Below are positions 1 through 7,883 of a DNA stretch of 45,064 nt, piece after piece. Position numbers and translations under genes: made by a program. The first letter of the stretch is position 1; every line of letters begins with the position of its first letter. This stretch comes from a virus: positions 1-45,064 of IMG/VR virus record IMGVR_UViG_3300047173_000128; one strand, written 5' to 3'. The notes below the pieces were generated by a model. The model was not told the origin of the DNA. It searched no databases and worked only from the letters and a program-made list of their open reading frames with translations.

Positions 1-55
1 ACGCACATTAGCTGAGACTCAGCGCACATTCGGTGAGACGGACGCGCAATAGATA
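1..55 (+). repeat. Fragment of a related transposon end
   Basis: Units GCGCACATT...TGAGAC and GACGCGCAAT occur in the same order and spacing as inner units of the left end of the complete transposon (778-830): ACGCAC..TGAGACT, then AGCGCAC..TGAGACGG, then ACGCG. The copy is diverged, so it comes from a different element of the same family rather than a duplicate. The outer TGTA terminus is not in the window. Confidence 0.5.
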
Positions 56-439
56 ACCGCCGGCGCACGGCGGCCGAAATGCCGCCAGAAGCGTTGCGAG
101 CGCAGCTTTACGCGGTCATTTTGCTCCAATAGGGTCAAGACCATCGGATGCCACCGCCTCAGAATGCCGTAGGCAACCCTATTGAGGCGTGGAAAGTGTC
201 TCATGCCATCGCCCGCTGGGGTATACCCCAACGGAACTAGGTAGAACCATTACGGTGGTTCGCTGTTTATCGTCTTAAGGACGCATATCACTGCAGAGCT
301 GATCCTCGGCAAACTGCCTTTAGAGAGCCCCAATTAGGTCGGGCGGGTGGCGATTACCGGTCTCGCCGCGGCGTGTAGGAAGTCGATCAGCTCCCCCAGC
401 ATCCGGTGCCGCCGCGACGGCCCTCGGCGCAGGATCTAA
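56..439. other. Stretch without a recognisable gene
   Basis: This stretch lies between the transposon-end fragment and the IS21-type repeats. A 70-codon frame runs leftward (231 to 19), but its product, with an Arg-rich middle, matches nothing I recognise, and its 3' end runs into the transposon-end repeats. I see no RNA gene or clear promoter. It is probably debris between insertion elements. Confidence 0.4.
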
Positions 440-500
440 AACAGCGTGCAAAACTTTCCAGATTCCGGGGGTAAACAGCGTCCAATAGTTTCCACCCTGG
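440..500. repeat. Two direct repeats upstream of istA fragment
   Basis: Two similar units start at 440 and 474 (34-bp period). Each reads AACAGCGT followed by CAA and then TTTCCA and CCGG or CTGG. IS21-family elements carry such repeated transposase-binding sites inside their ends, just upstream of istA, which fits the istA start at 549. The outer IS end was not identified. Confidence 0.5.
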
Positions 501-548
501 TCCATGCGATCATCCGGCGGTTTCGCCGGAGAATCTGGGGTGTTGTTC

Positions 549-698
549 ATGGATATGATTGCCGAGATCCGGCGCCGTCATCTGGTCAGCAAGGAGAGCA
601 TCAGCTCGATCGCACGTGACCTGGAGCTGTCGCGTCCGACGGTTCGCAAGCATTGCCGAACCCAGTCTGAACCGGTCTACCAGCGCCACAAGCTGTAG
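549..698 (+). pseudogene. istA: IS21-family transposase IstA, N-terminal fragment
   Basis: The first 49 codons encode the helix-turn-helix start typical of IstA of IS21 elements (IAEIRRRHLVSKESISSIAR, then SRPTVRKHCRT and EPVYQR). The full protein has about 500 residues with a DDE core; here it stops after 'QRHKL' because the transposon beginning at 694 supplies the stop codon TAG. ATG 549 is chosen because the conserved N-terminus begins there. No istA remainder and no istB lie on the other side of the transposon (after 4535), so either a deletion or a false join separates the two flanks. Confidence 0.7.
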
Positions 699-861
699 CG
701 ACGCGCAATGATGTACGGCCCGACGCGCAATCAAGGCCTGTTTCTGGCGCACATTACTTGAGACTGTAGCCGTCGTTCGACGCACGCTATTTGAGACTGA
801 GCGCACGATGCTTGAGACGGACGCGAGATCAGGCAGCTTGACGCACGATCGTTGAGACTGA
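694..861 (+). repeat. Transposon left end, array of binding-site-like repeats
   Basis: Seven units run in one direction: two CGACGCGCAAT units (outer), then units of the form GCGCAC(A/G)NT..TTGAGACTG at 746-766, 778-798 and 799-820, a short GACGCGAGATC unit near 820-830, and another long unit at 840-861. The right end has the same seven in the same order on the other strand. Arrays of this kind are where TnsB/TniA-type transposases bind. Confidence 0.75.
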
Positions 862-1030
862 GTGGGTCGGGTAGAGGCCGGGCGGCACGGCGACGATTCG
901 CCAGGAAAACGGACGGTTATCTTGCGGGTACGAAAGGCCGGGCCGAACCGATTGAAAATCGCCAGAAAACCCATTGCGGAAATGTTCGCAAGCTTGCAGG
1001 GTGAGATCTATCTTTCCTGGCGGTGCCGCG

Positions 1031-1729
1031 ATGCTCATCGGCTATGTTCGCGTCTCGAAGTCCGATGGCACCCAGACGCTTGCGCCGCAGCGGGACGCGA
1101 TGCTTGCCGCCGGCGTTTGCTCCGCCCGCATCTACGAGGACTTGGCGTCCGGCCGTAGCGACGCCCGGCCTGGCCTTGCTGCCTGTCTCAAGGCGATCCA
1201 ACCCGGCAACACTCTGGTGCTCTGGAAACTCGATCGGCTCGGCCGCGATCTGCGCCATCTGGTCAACACGGTCGAAGACCTGCGCACCCGGGGGGTTGGG
1301 TTGAAGGTGCTGACCGGGGCGGGCGCGCAGATCGACACGACGACTGCGAACGGACGTTTGGCATTCGGTATTTTCGCAGCCTTTGCTGAATTCGAAAGGG
1401 AGCTTATCGCGGAGCGCACCATGGCCGGGCTGGCCGCCGCACGCGCACGCGGACGGATGGGCGGACGGCCGCGTAAGATGGACCGCTCGACCCTCATGAT
1501 GGCGATGACGGCAATGGCGGACCGCAAGACGGTTGCGTCCGATGTGGCCATGCGGTTGGGGCTGACCACCACCACCCTCTATGTCTACGTCAACGGCGAC
1601 GGGACGGCGAAGGCGGCTGGTCAAGCGCTGCTCGATGGCGTGGTCCCTCCCGGCGCGGCAGCGAAAGCGCGGATCCGCCCACCCCAAGGACCGCCACTCA
1701 CCGTCCACCTCGAAACCGCGGGCGCGTGA
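1031..1729 (+). CDS. Serine recombinase (resolvase/invertase family)
   Basis: The 232-residue protein has an N-terminal resolvase catalytic domain: YVRVS with nucleophile Ser9, then WKLDRLGRDLRHL and FAEFERELIAERT, which carry the conserved arginines. A Gly/Arg linker (GRMGGRPRK, about residues 148-156) leads to a short C-terminal helix-turn-helix. In transposons of this type the enzyme resolves cointegrates at a res site, normally close upstream. ATG 1031 starts the MLIGYVRVS motif directly; the upstream codons look non-coding. The C-terminal ~50 residues extend beyond the usual family length and are Pro/Ala-rich. Its stop overlaps the transposase start by one base, so the two are probably translated together. 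Confidence 0.85.
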   Translation: MLIGYVRVSKSDGTQTLAPQRDAMLAAGVCSARIYEDLASGRSDARPGLAACLKAIQPGNTLVLWKLDRLGRDLRHLVNTVEDLRTRGVGLKVLTGAGAQIDTTTANGRLAFGIFAAFAEFERELIAERTMAGLAAARARGRMGGRPRKMDRSTLMMAMTAMADRKTVASDVAMRLGLTTTTLYVYVNGDGTAKAAGQALLDGVVPPGAAAKARIRPPQGPPLTVHLETAGA

Positions 1730-3396
1730 TGCCAGCGGCGAGCGCGGTGCCGGTCGAGGCGCTCGCGACTCTCCGCCGCCGTCTTGCGGCGCTGCCGGCG
1801 CGCCATCCCGAGCGCGCCGTGCTGATGGCGTCGACGGCACAGCTTTACGCCGTCAGTCGCGCCACGCTGTATCGCCTGTTGCGCGGCGACCGGCGCCCGA
1901 AAGACGCTCACCGCACTGACCGAGGTTCCCCCCGCTCCATGCCGGCGCCTGAGATTGAGCGCTGGTGCGAGATCGTCGCCGCAATGAAGATCAGGACCAC
2001 CAACCGCAAGGGCCGCCACCTTTCGACGGTGCGAACCTTGCAACTGCTTGTCGAGCACGGCGTCGATACGCCTGACGGGTTTCGGAAGCTCGACCCGGGT
2101 ACGCTGACCGCATCCACCCTCAATCGGCACCTGCGCCGTCTTGGTTACGACCACGAGCGGATGGTTCGCCAGCCTCCGGCCGTGCGCTTCCAGGCGGAGC
2201 GCTCGAACGCACTTTGGCACTTCGACATGAGCCCGTCGGATCTGAAGCAGTTGAAAGCGCCGCCCTGGATCGACGCCGATCGGCAGGGTGCGCCGACTTT
2301 GATGCTGTTCTCCGTTGTCGATGATCGTTCCGGGGTCGCCTACCAGGAATACCGCTGCGTCTATGGAGAAGACGCCGAGACGGCGCTGCGCTTTTTGTTC
2401 AACGCCATGGCGCTCAAGGCGTCTGCTGAGCAAAGCGAGAGCGATGCATTTCAGGGGATTCCGGACACGATCCACCTCGACAATGGACCGGTCGCGAAGT
2501 CGGCGGTGTTTAAGCGCGTGATGGAGAGCCTCGGCGTTGAGGTCCTCACCCACGTGCCCGCCGGTTCCGATGGAAGGCGAACGACGGCGCGTGCCAAGGG
2601 CAAGGTCGAGCGGCCATTCCGCACGGTCAAGGATGCGCACGAGACCCTTTACCATTTCCACGAACCTGAAACCGAAGCCGAGGCGAACCGTTGGCTGGCA
2701 CGCTTCGTTGCCACCTACAACCGCGGCGACCATAGATCCGAGCCGCATTCGCGCATCGACGACTGGCTGTCGCACTTGCCGGCCGAGGGGGTCCGCCAGA
2801 TGTGCGCTTGGGAGCGCTTCTGCGTCTTCGCGCGCGAACCCGAGCGTCGCCTGGTCGACATCGACTGCCGCCTGACCGTCGCGGGCGTCACCTATGAGGT
2901 CGATGCCGAACTCGCCGGCGAGACTGTCGTGGTCTGGTGGGGGCTCTTCGATCAGGAGCTTTGGGTTGAGCACGAGGAGGAGCGCCGCGGGCCGTTCCTG
3001 CCAGTTGGCGGCCCGATTCCGCTACACCGCTACCGCAAGCACCGGAAGTCGCGGCGGGAGGTGCGCGCCGATCAGGTGAGTGAACTCGCCGGTAAGCTTG
3101 CGCTGCCACGTGCGGCGCTGTCGGGCGAGGACGGCGTGGTCATGATCGGCACGCCTGCCGCTGCGGTGCCGGTACGGCCGTTCCGCGATCCCGACCCGTT
3201 CCATGAACTTGGATTTGCGAGCCAGATCGCGGCTCGCCGCGCGATTGCTGAGGAAATCAGACTGCCGCTCGCCAAGCTGTCCGACGAAGACAGGGCCTTC
3301 ATCGACACCCTGCTCAACCGGACCCTGATGCGCCCCGAGATACTCGCGGCGGTGCGGGAACGGTTTCCGCAGGGTCGCAGAGGAGGCGTCGGCTGA
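1729..3396 (+). CDS. DDE transposase (Mu/TniA-type integrase core)
   Basis: The 555-residue protein has an N-terminal helix-turn-helix region (about 1-130), an RNase H-like DDE core and a C-terminal beta-barrel region. Candidate catalytic residues are Asp166 (in WHFDMS), Asp251 (in HLDNGP) and Glu294 (in AKGKVERPF). It would cut and join the TGTA/TACA ends of the element. ATG 1729 is chosen because it overlaps the recombinase stop (TGATG); a GTG at 1726 is the alternative. The downstream ATPase gene overlaps the stop in the same way. The fold class is clear; I cannot say which named IS/Tn family it belongs to. Confidence 0.85.
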   Translation: MPAASAVPVEALATLRRRLAALPARHPERAVLMASTAQLYAVSRATLYRLLRGDRRPKDAHRTDRGSPRSMPAPEIERWCEIVAAMKIRTTNRKGRHLSTVRTLQLLVEHGVDTPDGFRKLDPGTLTASTLNRHLRRLGYDHERMVRQPPAVRFQAERSNALWHFDMSPSDLKQLKAPPWIDADRQGAPTLMLFSVVDDRSGVAYQEYRCVYGEDAETALRFLFNAMALKASAEQSESDAFQGIPDTIHLDNGPVAKSAVFKRVMESLGVEVLTHVPAGSDGRRTTARAKGKVERPFRTVKDAHETLYHFHEPETEAEANRWLARFVATYNRGDHRSEPHSRIDDWLSHLPAEGVRQMCAWERFCVFAREPERRLVDIDCRLTVAGVTYEVDAELAGETVVVWWGLFDQELWVEHEEERRGPFLPVGGPIPLHRYRKHRKSRREVRADQVSELAGKLALPRAALSGEDGVVMIGTPAAAVPVRPFRDPDPFHELGFASQIAARRAIAEEIRLPLAKLSDEDRAFIDTLLNRTLMRPEILAAVRERFPQGRRGGVG

Positions 3397-4367
3397 TGCT
3401 TACCGAAGTCATGCGATTTTACGGCCTGACGCGTCCGCCGATCGATGCCGGCTTCTTCGACACCGAGCACCATACCCAGGTGTCGCGCGACATCCATGCC
3501 GCGATCGTCGGCGGACGCCTGATCGCGCTGACCGCCATCATTGGCTCGGGCAAGACGATCCTGTCGCGACGACTGCGAGGCGATCTTGAACGCGAAGGCC
3601 GGGTCATCGTGTCGCGTTCGCTGTCGGTCGACAAGGCAAAGATCACCTTGCCGCTGCTGATTGCGGCCCTGTTCTACGACCTGAGCCCCGATAAGGTCAT
3701 CTCCATCTCGAATCAGTCAGAGCGACGCGAGCGCGATCTGCAGGAGTTGTTCCGTCGGGCCAAGAAGCCCGTGGCGCTGTTCATCGACGATGCCCACGAA
3801 CTTCATCCCAAGACACTTTCCGCGCTGAAGCGTCTTATCGAACTCGTCACCGAAGGCGGCGGGCAGTTGTCGATCGTGCTGATCGGGCACCCCAAGCTCA
3901 AGAACGACCTGCGCCGTCCAAAGATGGAAGAAATCGGCGACCGCACAACAGTTTTTGAATTCGGCGGTCTGCGGGACCGGCAACGCGACTACATCGACTG
4001 GGTGCTCAAGGCTTCACGCGACGAGCACATCGCGCCCGACGACGTTGTCACTGAAGAGGCGGCAACGATACTCGCGGCCAAGCTGAAGACACCGTTGCAG
4101 ATCGGACAGCATCTCGTGCGTGCTTTCGAGGCCGGGTTCGAAATCGGAGCAAAGCCGATTGATGCCGGCGTCGTCGAGGCGGTCCTCTCCCGTCAATTGA
4201 ATGACCTTGAGCCGCAACTGACGCGCAACGGCTACGATGTCCGCAGCCTTGTCGAGCAGTTCGATGCGAAGCCATCGGAAATCCGTCAGCTTCTCCGAGG
4301 TGATCTCGATCCGCGACGATCGCGAGAGCTCTTGGACGAAATGCGCGCAGCCGGGCTGCCTACATGA
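3396..4367 (+). CDS. AAA ATPase, transposition helper (ExeA/TniB-like)
   Basis: The 323-residue protein has Walker A IIGSGKT (Lys53) and Walker B ALFIDDAHEL (Asp131/Asp132, Glu135), followed by a sensor-type stretch IVLIGHPKL. The architecture matches ExeA-like and TniB/TnsC-like ATPases that load on target DNA and recruit the DDE transposase. Start ATG 3396 overlaps the transposase stop (TGATG). The 127 bases 3878-4004 in the middle of this gene recur exactly at the right edge of the window, joined in frame to a phage gene. Only about 10 bases separate its stop from the right-end repeat array. Confidence 0.85.
   Translation: MLTEVMRFYGLTRPPIDAGFFDTEHHTQVSRDIHAAIVGGRLIALTAIIGSGKTILSRRLRGDLEREGRVIVSRSLSVDKAKITLPLLIAALFYDLSPDKVISISNQSERRERDLQELFRRAKKPVALFIDDAHELHPKTLSALKRLIELVTEGGGQLSIVLIGHPKLKNDLRRPKMEEIGDRTTVFEFGGLRDRQRDYIDWVLKASRDEHIAPDDVVTEEAATILAAKLKTPLQIGQHLVRAFEAGFEIGAKPIDAGVVEAVLSRQLNDLEPQLTRNGYDVRSLVEQFDAKPSEIRQLLRGDLDPRRSRELLDEMRAAGLPT
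3878..4004 (+). repeat. 127-bp exact direct repeat, copy 1
   Basis: This segment is identical to 44938-45064, the last 127 bases of the window, at an offset of 41,060 bp. It lies inside the ATPase gene. The base just left of each copy differs (T versus C), and the right copy is cut by the window end. Confidence 0.95.
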
Positions 4368-4368
4368 T

Positions 4369-4535
4369 GAGTCTCAATGATCGTGCGTCGAACTCCATGA
4401 TCTCGCGTCGGTCTCAATGACCGTGCGCTGAGTCTCAGATAGCGTGCGCTGGAGGACCGCTTCAGTCTCAATCAATGTGCGTCGGGAATCGGCCTTGATT
4501 GCGCGTCGGAGCGTTCATCATTGCGCGTCGCTACA
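4369..4535 (-). repeat. Transposon right end, array of binding-site-like repeats
   Basis: Read on the minus strand from 4535, this 167-bp array carries TGTAGCGACGCGCAATGATG, CGACGCGCAATCAAGG, CGACGCACATT..TTGAGACTG, CGCACGCTAT..TGAGACT, GCGCACGGTCATTGAGAC, CGACGCGAGATCA and CGACGCACGATC..TTGAGACT. This is the same order as the left end and almost the same length (168 bp there). Confidence 0.75.
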
Positions 4536-4565
4536 GGTATGCGGCGATCATCGATATCGTGCCGG

Positions 4566-5207
4566 TCACGCCGCCACCTTCACCGCTTCAAAGAACCCGG
4601 ACGCCCGCGCCTGCTCCAGCATCGCGTCGCGGAGGTCGAGGAACGCGCCCAATGCCGCACGCATCTTCGAAATGTAGGGCTCGTCGCGCGCGACCCGAAC
4701 CAATGCCGGCGGAAGCTGCGGATGGTACGAATAGAAGTCGCAGAACTCGAACTCACCGACCGCAAGTATCCCCTGGATCTGGCACTTATGATCCAGGCCG
4801 GGACCGTCCGTGAGATACGCGATATGGACGGCAGGCGATGGGCACTTGACCTCCAGGCACCCGTTCTGTCCGACGATCAGCCGGTCCGGGCTGCAACCGA
4901 TGCGGCCGCAGTCCGTGGTGATGAAGCCGACCGGCCGCGTCTCGACGTCGAGGGTGAACTCAAACTGCTGCACGGCGACTGGCTCCAACAGCTTGCCGCG
5001 TGCGACCCATTCGAGGTTGCCGATCGACGGCTCGATCGGCTCGCCCATGAGGGTTTCGGCGACGAGCTGCTGGGCGTAGGACCGTGCGGACTTCGATAGC
5101 TCTCCCTTGGCCGGCGTGATGATCTTGGAGAACTCGGACGCGGTCGGCAGGCCCAGCCGGATGGCCAGCCATTCGGTGCTCCCCTGCTCCATATTGTAGG
5201 TGATCAT
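4566..5207 (-). CDS. YqaJ/lambda-type recombination exonuclease
   Basis: The 213-residue protein opens with [18 protein letters not shown], the start typical of YqaJ-type viral recombinases. Core motif Asp108 (CSPDRL) and Glu119-x-Lys121 (LEVKCP) are the metal-binding residues of the PD-(D/E)xK fold, and a Gln-containing helix ([10 protein letters not shown]) follows. The enzyme should resect double-stranded phage DNA 5' to 3' to give single strands for the ERF annealing protein two genes upstream. Its ATG overlaps the stop of the endonuclease gene by 4 bp. It is the last gene of the leftward operon, and only 30 bp separate its stop from the transposon end. Confidence 0.85.
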   Translation of the reverse strand: MITYNMEQGSTEWLAIRLGLPTASEFSKIITPAKGELSKSARSYAQQLVAETLMGEPIEPSIGNLEWVARGKLLEPVAVQQFEFTLDVETRPVGFITTDCGRIGCSPDRLIVGQNGCLEVKCPSPAVHIAYLTDGPGLDHKCQIQGILAVGEFEFCDFYSYHPQLPPALVRVARDEPYISKMRAALGAFLDLRDAMLEQARASGFFEAVKVAA

Positions 5208-6064
5208 TGTACTGCTCCGTTACGGGCGGCCTTGGCCGCGTCCTCTTGTTGAACCGCCAGGCGCCAGCGTTGCTTGAGCGTCTCTCGGAAAGCCTCGGCG
5301 GCATTCCGGGCAAAGACCGCCTCTTCCTTGCTGTCGAACAATCCGAGACTGATCGAGGCGCCCCATTTCTCCACGCGGGTATCCCAGGAGACGCCGGTTG
5401 CACCGCTTTTGTTGTTCCGATGGATGCGCCGGTTGCGTTGCTGCTCGGAGCCAGTGGCCCACCTGCAATTCGCGGGCTCGTAGTTCCCATCGTTGTCGAT
5501 TCGTTCGAGTGACAGGCCCTTGCCGGGGCGCACGCCCATGTCCGCGAGGAAATTGGAGAAGTCGTTCCAGCGCTCGCAGACTTTGATTCCTCTGCCGCCG
5601 TAGCCAGAAAAATTCTTGGCCTTCGGATTTCGGCAGCGGTCCAACATCGCGGACCAAGCTCTGTGTTCAGGCGTGAATGCCCGACCGTGTTTCGTGATGA
5701 CTTCGCGGTTAAAGCAGCCGCAGGACGTCGTCAGCCTGCGAACGATGCTCGTCCCACTAATGACCTTCTCGTTCCCGCATTCGCACAGGCACAACCAAGT
5801 GACACCCCCATGCGCGGTGCGACCGTGTTCCCGGCGCACCAAGAGGCGTCCCCACGTCTGTCCGGTCAGATCTCTGATGTTTCGGTTGAAGCAGCCGCAA
5901 GACGTTGTCCCCTTATGGATAAGGTGCGCCCCACGAATGACCTTCTCGTTGCCGCACTCGCAGCGGCATAGCCAAGTCACATGACCTTGCGCGCTGCGCC
6001 CATGTTCTCTGAGGACCGTGAGGCGTCCCCACGTCTGGCCGGTCATATCCCGCATGGCTGTCAT
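5204..6064 (-). CDS. Homing-type endonuclease with zinc modules and AP2 domain
   Basis: The 286-residue protein begins with two tandem copies of a Cys-rich module (about residues 6-57 and 60-112): LTGQTWGRL, then CECGNEKVI and TTSCGC. The middle carries [12 protein letters not shown] and [20 protein letters not shown], a signature of phage homing-endonuclease-like proteins. The C-terminus is a short AP2-type DNA-binding domain ([18 protein letters not shown]) that lacks part of the usual beta sheet. It sits between ERF and exonuclease with 4-bp ATGA overlaps on both sides, so it inserted without breaking the operon. ATG 6064 is set by the overlap. Endonuclease activity is inferred from family resemblance, not from a tested catalytic site. 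Confidence 0.75.
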   Translation of the reverse strand: MTAMRDMTGQTWGRLTVLREHGRSAQGHVTWLCRCECGNEKVIRGAHLIHKGTTSCGCFNRNIRDLTGQTWGRLLVRREHGRTAHGGVTWLCLCECGNEKVISGTSIVRRLTTSCGCFNREVITKHGRAFTPEHRAWSAMLDRCRNPKAKNFSGYGGRGIKVCERWNDFSNFLADMGVRPGKGLSLERIDNDGNYEPANCRWATGSEQQRNRRIHRNNKSGATGVSWDTRVEKWGASISLGLFDSKEEAVFARNAAEAFRETLKQRWRLAVQQEDAAKAARNGAVQ

Positions 6065-6858
6065 CGGGATTGCTCTCGTGCCAGCTTGGCTCTTTGCGAA
6101 AGCACGCCCAATTTCGTTAAAAGCGCGTTCTTCAGGCGCGGGAAATCGGCCGCCGGGGCGTCCTCGATCGAGCGCAGGCCGGGTGCCATCGCGGCCAGGA
6201 AGCGGGGTTCCTCGGTCCGGGTCCTTCGCATCAGGTCGCTGAGTTCGGCGAGCTGTTCGAGGGAGATCCGGCCGGCGGCGGGGCGTGTCCGGTTGCCGTC
6301 GTTGTCCTCGTTTGTCAGCGCGATGTTGAAAACCATCATCATCAAATACCGGCGCAGGTAAGACACCGAGGAGCCCAGCCCCTGCACCGGCGTCTTGTTG
6401 CCGGTGCCTTTCGGTCCGGCGGTGTCGAGCGCGGCCTCGAGGCAGTACTTCTTGGAGTGTCCGCCGACATGCGAGACCTCGCAGACGATGCGCACATTGG
6501 GCCCGTCGAGCGGTTCGCTGTTGAACTCCAGGCAGAAGCCGTGGCGCGCATAAATCGGGCGGATCGCCGCATCGACCGCCTCCAGATTCGCATACCGGCT
6601 GTTGGTCTGGTCGTTGCGGGCGTTGCGCAGGACCGGCTGCATCTCGCCCTGGGCAGCCGACATCGCCCGGTTGAACTGCAGGCGGGCGTCGTCGGCGACG
6701 ATCTCGCGCTGCATCCGCAGCAGCGACTCCAGCTTGGCCACGTCGATCGTCGGGTCCTTCACCGCGCGGGCGACGAAGTTCAGCAGCGAGTCGGGGGCCG
6801 ATTCGGGGGTGCTGAGCGCCGTCGAGGTGCTTGTTGCCGCAATTGTGATCTCGTTCAT
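6061..6858 (-). CDS. erf: ERF-family single-strand annealing protein
   Basis: The 265-residue protein shows ERF hallmarks: [43 protein letters not shown], then [20 protein letters not shown] and [19 protein letters not shown] proteins coat single-stranded DNA and anneal it, working with the exonuclease encoded downstream for phage recombination or genome circularisation. The start at 6858 overlaps the upstream stop (ATGA); an in-frame ATG at 6870 lies inside the upstream gene. The C-terminal ~60 residues are variable, as usual for the family. Confidence 0.88.
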   Translation of the reverse strand: MNEITIAATSTSTALSTPESAPDSLLNFVARAVKDPTIDVAKLESLLRMQREIVADDARLQFNRAMSAAQGEMQPVLRNARNDQTNSRYANLEAVDAAIRPIYARHGFCLEFNSEPLDGPNVRIVCEVSHVGGHSKKYCLEAALDTAGPKGTGNKTPVQGLGSSVSYLRRYLMMMVFNIALTNEDNDGNRTRPAAGRISLEQLAELSDLMRRTRTEEPRFLAAMAPGLRSIEDAPAADFPRLKNALLTKLGVLSQRAKLAREQSR

Positions 6859-7133
6859 GACAGTGCCCACCGTACGCGGACAATGTCGTCGGCCTCGCGT
6901 TCGAGGGCGTACGCGTCGCGTGGCTTCAGCCAGTCGAGCATCGCGCCGGTGATGTCATCGAGGTCCCAGCCGGCGGCCGGCGAGCCAAGCGGGAAATACA
7001 GCTTCTTGGTCTCGGCGATGACGTGGCGGATGAGGTTGCCGAAAGCGGCCGTGTCGGCTTCCTGTTCGGCCAGCATTTTGTCTGCCTCGGCCTCGGCTTC
7101 CAGTTGCGCGTTGGTCGGGTAGGGGTCGTTCAC
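6855..7133 (-). CDS. Small protein, first gene of recombination operon
   Basis: The 92-residue acidic protein has Glu/Ala-rich helices near the start ([16 protein letters not shown]) and Trp-rich later segments ([14 protein letters not shown]). I do not recognise the family. GTG 7133 is preferred because GGAG lies 8 bases upstream; the longer frame opening at an ATG at 7208 would start inside the promoter/operator block and is unlikely. Its stop overlaps the erf start by 4 bp. It would be the first product made from the leftward promoter at 7204-7176. Confidence 0.6.
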   Translation of the reverse strand: MNDPYPTNAQLEAEAEADKMLAEQEADTAAFGNLIRHVIAETKKLYFPLGSPAAGWDLDDITGAMLDWLKPRDAYALEREADDIVRVRWALS

Positions 7134-7175
7134 CGGGTTGATCTCCGTCGAGGCCGGGGTGGCTCGATGGAGGGA

Positions 7176-7194
7176 ATGTTGCCCAAACCAACAT
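7176..7194. promoter_or_regulatory. Operator O1, 19-bp palindrome
   Basis: ATGTTGCCCAAACCAACAT matches the consensus ATGTTGGTTTAACCAACAT shared by four sites in the control region. Confidence 0.6.
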
Positions 7195-7204
7195 ATGCCG
7201 TCAA
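7176..7204 (-). promoter_or_regulatory. Leftward early promoter (PL-like) with operator O1
   Basis: On the minus strand TTGACG (7204-7199), 17 bases, then CAACAT (7181-7176). The rightward promoter at 7884-7912 has the same design: TTGACA, 17 bases, CAACAT. The 19-bp operator at 7176-7194 covers the spacer and the -10, so a bound protein would block RNA polymerase. It drives the gene starting at 7133. Confidence 0.6.
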
Positions 7205-7210
7205 GCAAAA

Positions 7211-7229
7211 ATGTTGGTTATTCCAACTT
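7211..7229. promoter_or_regulatory. Operator O2, 19-bp palindrome
   Basis: ATGTTGGTTATTCCAACTT starts 35 bp from O1, about three helical turns, so two dimers could bind side by side. It lies just upstream of the leftward -35 and of the rightward gene at 7261. Confidence 0.6.
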
Positions 7230-7260
7230 CTGTCACGAGTGACCCGTGCTATGCTGAGGC

Positions 7261-7581
7261 ATGAGCGACAAACCCCGAGACCTCACCCTCGAACGTGTGA
7301 ACCGGCTGACCGCAGCGGTCGCTGATCTGACCGAGAGTCATGCCCAGCAAGGGCGCATGATGATTCGGATACTCGAAGAGTTGTCGGAGCGGATGGGCGG
7401 CTTCAGTGCCGAACTGACGGGCATCCGTGCTGAACTGGTCGACGTGAAAGGGCTGCTTCGGGAGCTGGCCAGCGAACAGGTGTTGCTGGGCAATCGCGTT
7501 GAGAACGCCTTTTCCAAGGCGTTACGCGCCAACATCCGGCTGGATGAGATGGAAGATGCCACTCCTCCGCCTGCCGGCTAG
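7261..7581 (+). CDS. Small coiled-coil protein, control region
   Basis: The 106-residue protein consists of heptad-rich helices throughout (RLTAAVADLTESHAQQ, ILEELSERM, IRAELVDVKGLLREL) and has no recognised domain. It is the first rightward gene after operators O1/O2. A weak TATGCT lies at 7250-7255, and GAGG precedes the ATG closely. The next frame (7591) begins with a similar MSD-P..L opening, suggesting two members of one family in tandem, the second shortened. Confidence 0.55.
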   Translation: MSDKPRDLTLERVNRLTAAVADLTESHAQQGRMMIRILEELSERMGGFSAELTGIRAELVDVKGLLRELASEQVLLGNRVENAFSKALRANIRLDEMEDATPPPAG

Positions 7582-7590
7582 GATGGGGAC

Positions 7591-7677
7591 ATGAGCGACG
7601 AACCCGCGAACCTAGTGCTGAACCTGCTGCGCACCATTCGCAGCGAACTGGCTGAACACCGCACCCTAGATGGATAA
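7591..7677 (+). pseudogene. Shortened relative of the 7261 protein
   Basis: A 28-codon frame with a good ribosome site (GGGG, 5 bases before ATG) encodes MSDEPANLVLNLLRTIRSEL and stops soon after. It looks like the start of a coiled-coil protein similar to the upstream gene. It ends exactly where the oppositely oriented repressor gene ends (7666-7677), as if a recombination joint had cut both genes. Confidence 0.4.
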
Positions 7678-7827
7678 TTTATCGAGTGCCAGGCCGCCGT
7701 TCCCACGTTCAGCGTTCGTCAGGTGAGCGCGAGAAACCCCGATCGCGACTGCCAATTCCACCTGGGTGAGACCCTTCGCAAGGCGGGCCTTTCGAATCCG
7801 GGCGCCGATCGCCTTGTTATCATCCAT
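7666..7827 (-). CDS. Mini XRE-family repressor (helix-turn-helix only, truncated)
   Basis: The 53-residue protein MDDNKAIGARIRKARLAKGL... continues TQVELAVAIGVSRAHLTNAE and ERGNGGLALDKLSI, a clear XRE/CI-type helix-turn-helix. It stops right after helix 4; helix 5 and any dimerisation domain are missing. ATG 7827 begins the conserved fold. Transcription would start between operators O3 and O4, where a CI-like repressor would regulate itself. Either this is a stand-alone short binder or a broken repressor. The match of its end to the end of the 7591 fragment favours breakage. Confidence 0.65.
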   Translation of the reverse strand: MDDNKAIGARIRKARLAKGLTQVELAVAIGVSRAHLTNAERGNGGLALDKLSI

Positions 7828-7833
7828 CGCGCC

Positions 7834-7852
7834 ATGTTGGTCTAACCTGCAT
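7834..7852. promoter_or_regulatory. Operator O3, 19-bp palindrome
   Basis: ATGTTGGTCTAACCTGCAT is a member of the four-site set. It lies 7 bp upstream of the repressor start codon on the leftward side, so it would control the repressor gene itself. Confidence 0.55.
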
Positions 7853-7883
7853 TAGCCGGGGCGTGTCTGACGCACATCTGACC

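Larger units (their letters stand above)
694..4535 (+). mobile_element. Transposon: serine recombinase + DDE transposase + AAA ATPase
   Basis: The 3842-bp element begins TGTAGCGACGCGCAATGATG and ends with a near-exact reverse complement finishing CTACA. Both ends contain the same ordered array of seven short sites. Gene content (recombinase, DDE transposase, ATP-dependent helper) resembles Tn552/Tn5053-type elements of the Tn7-like superfamily: the helper ATPase guides the transposase and the recombinase resolves cointegrates. No TniQ/TnsD target selector and no cargo gene are present. The flanking 5 bp (left CAAGC, right GGTAT) do not match, so no target duplication is seen; see the 127-bp repeat for a possible reason. 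Confidence 0.8.

Noticed and set aside
694-4535. Tn7-like CRISPR-associated or TniQ-guided element
   Set aside because: Only recombinase, transposase and ATPase are present; no TniQ/TnsD, Cas gene or cargo.
5204-6883. Single 559-residue endonuclease
   Set aside because: The upstream part is out of frame with and inside the erf gene; the ATGA overlap at 6061-6064 marks the real start.
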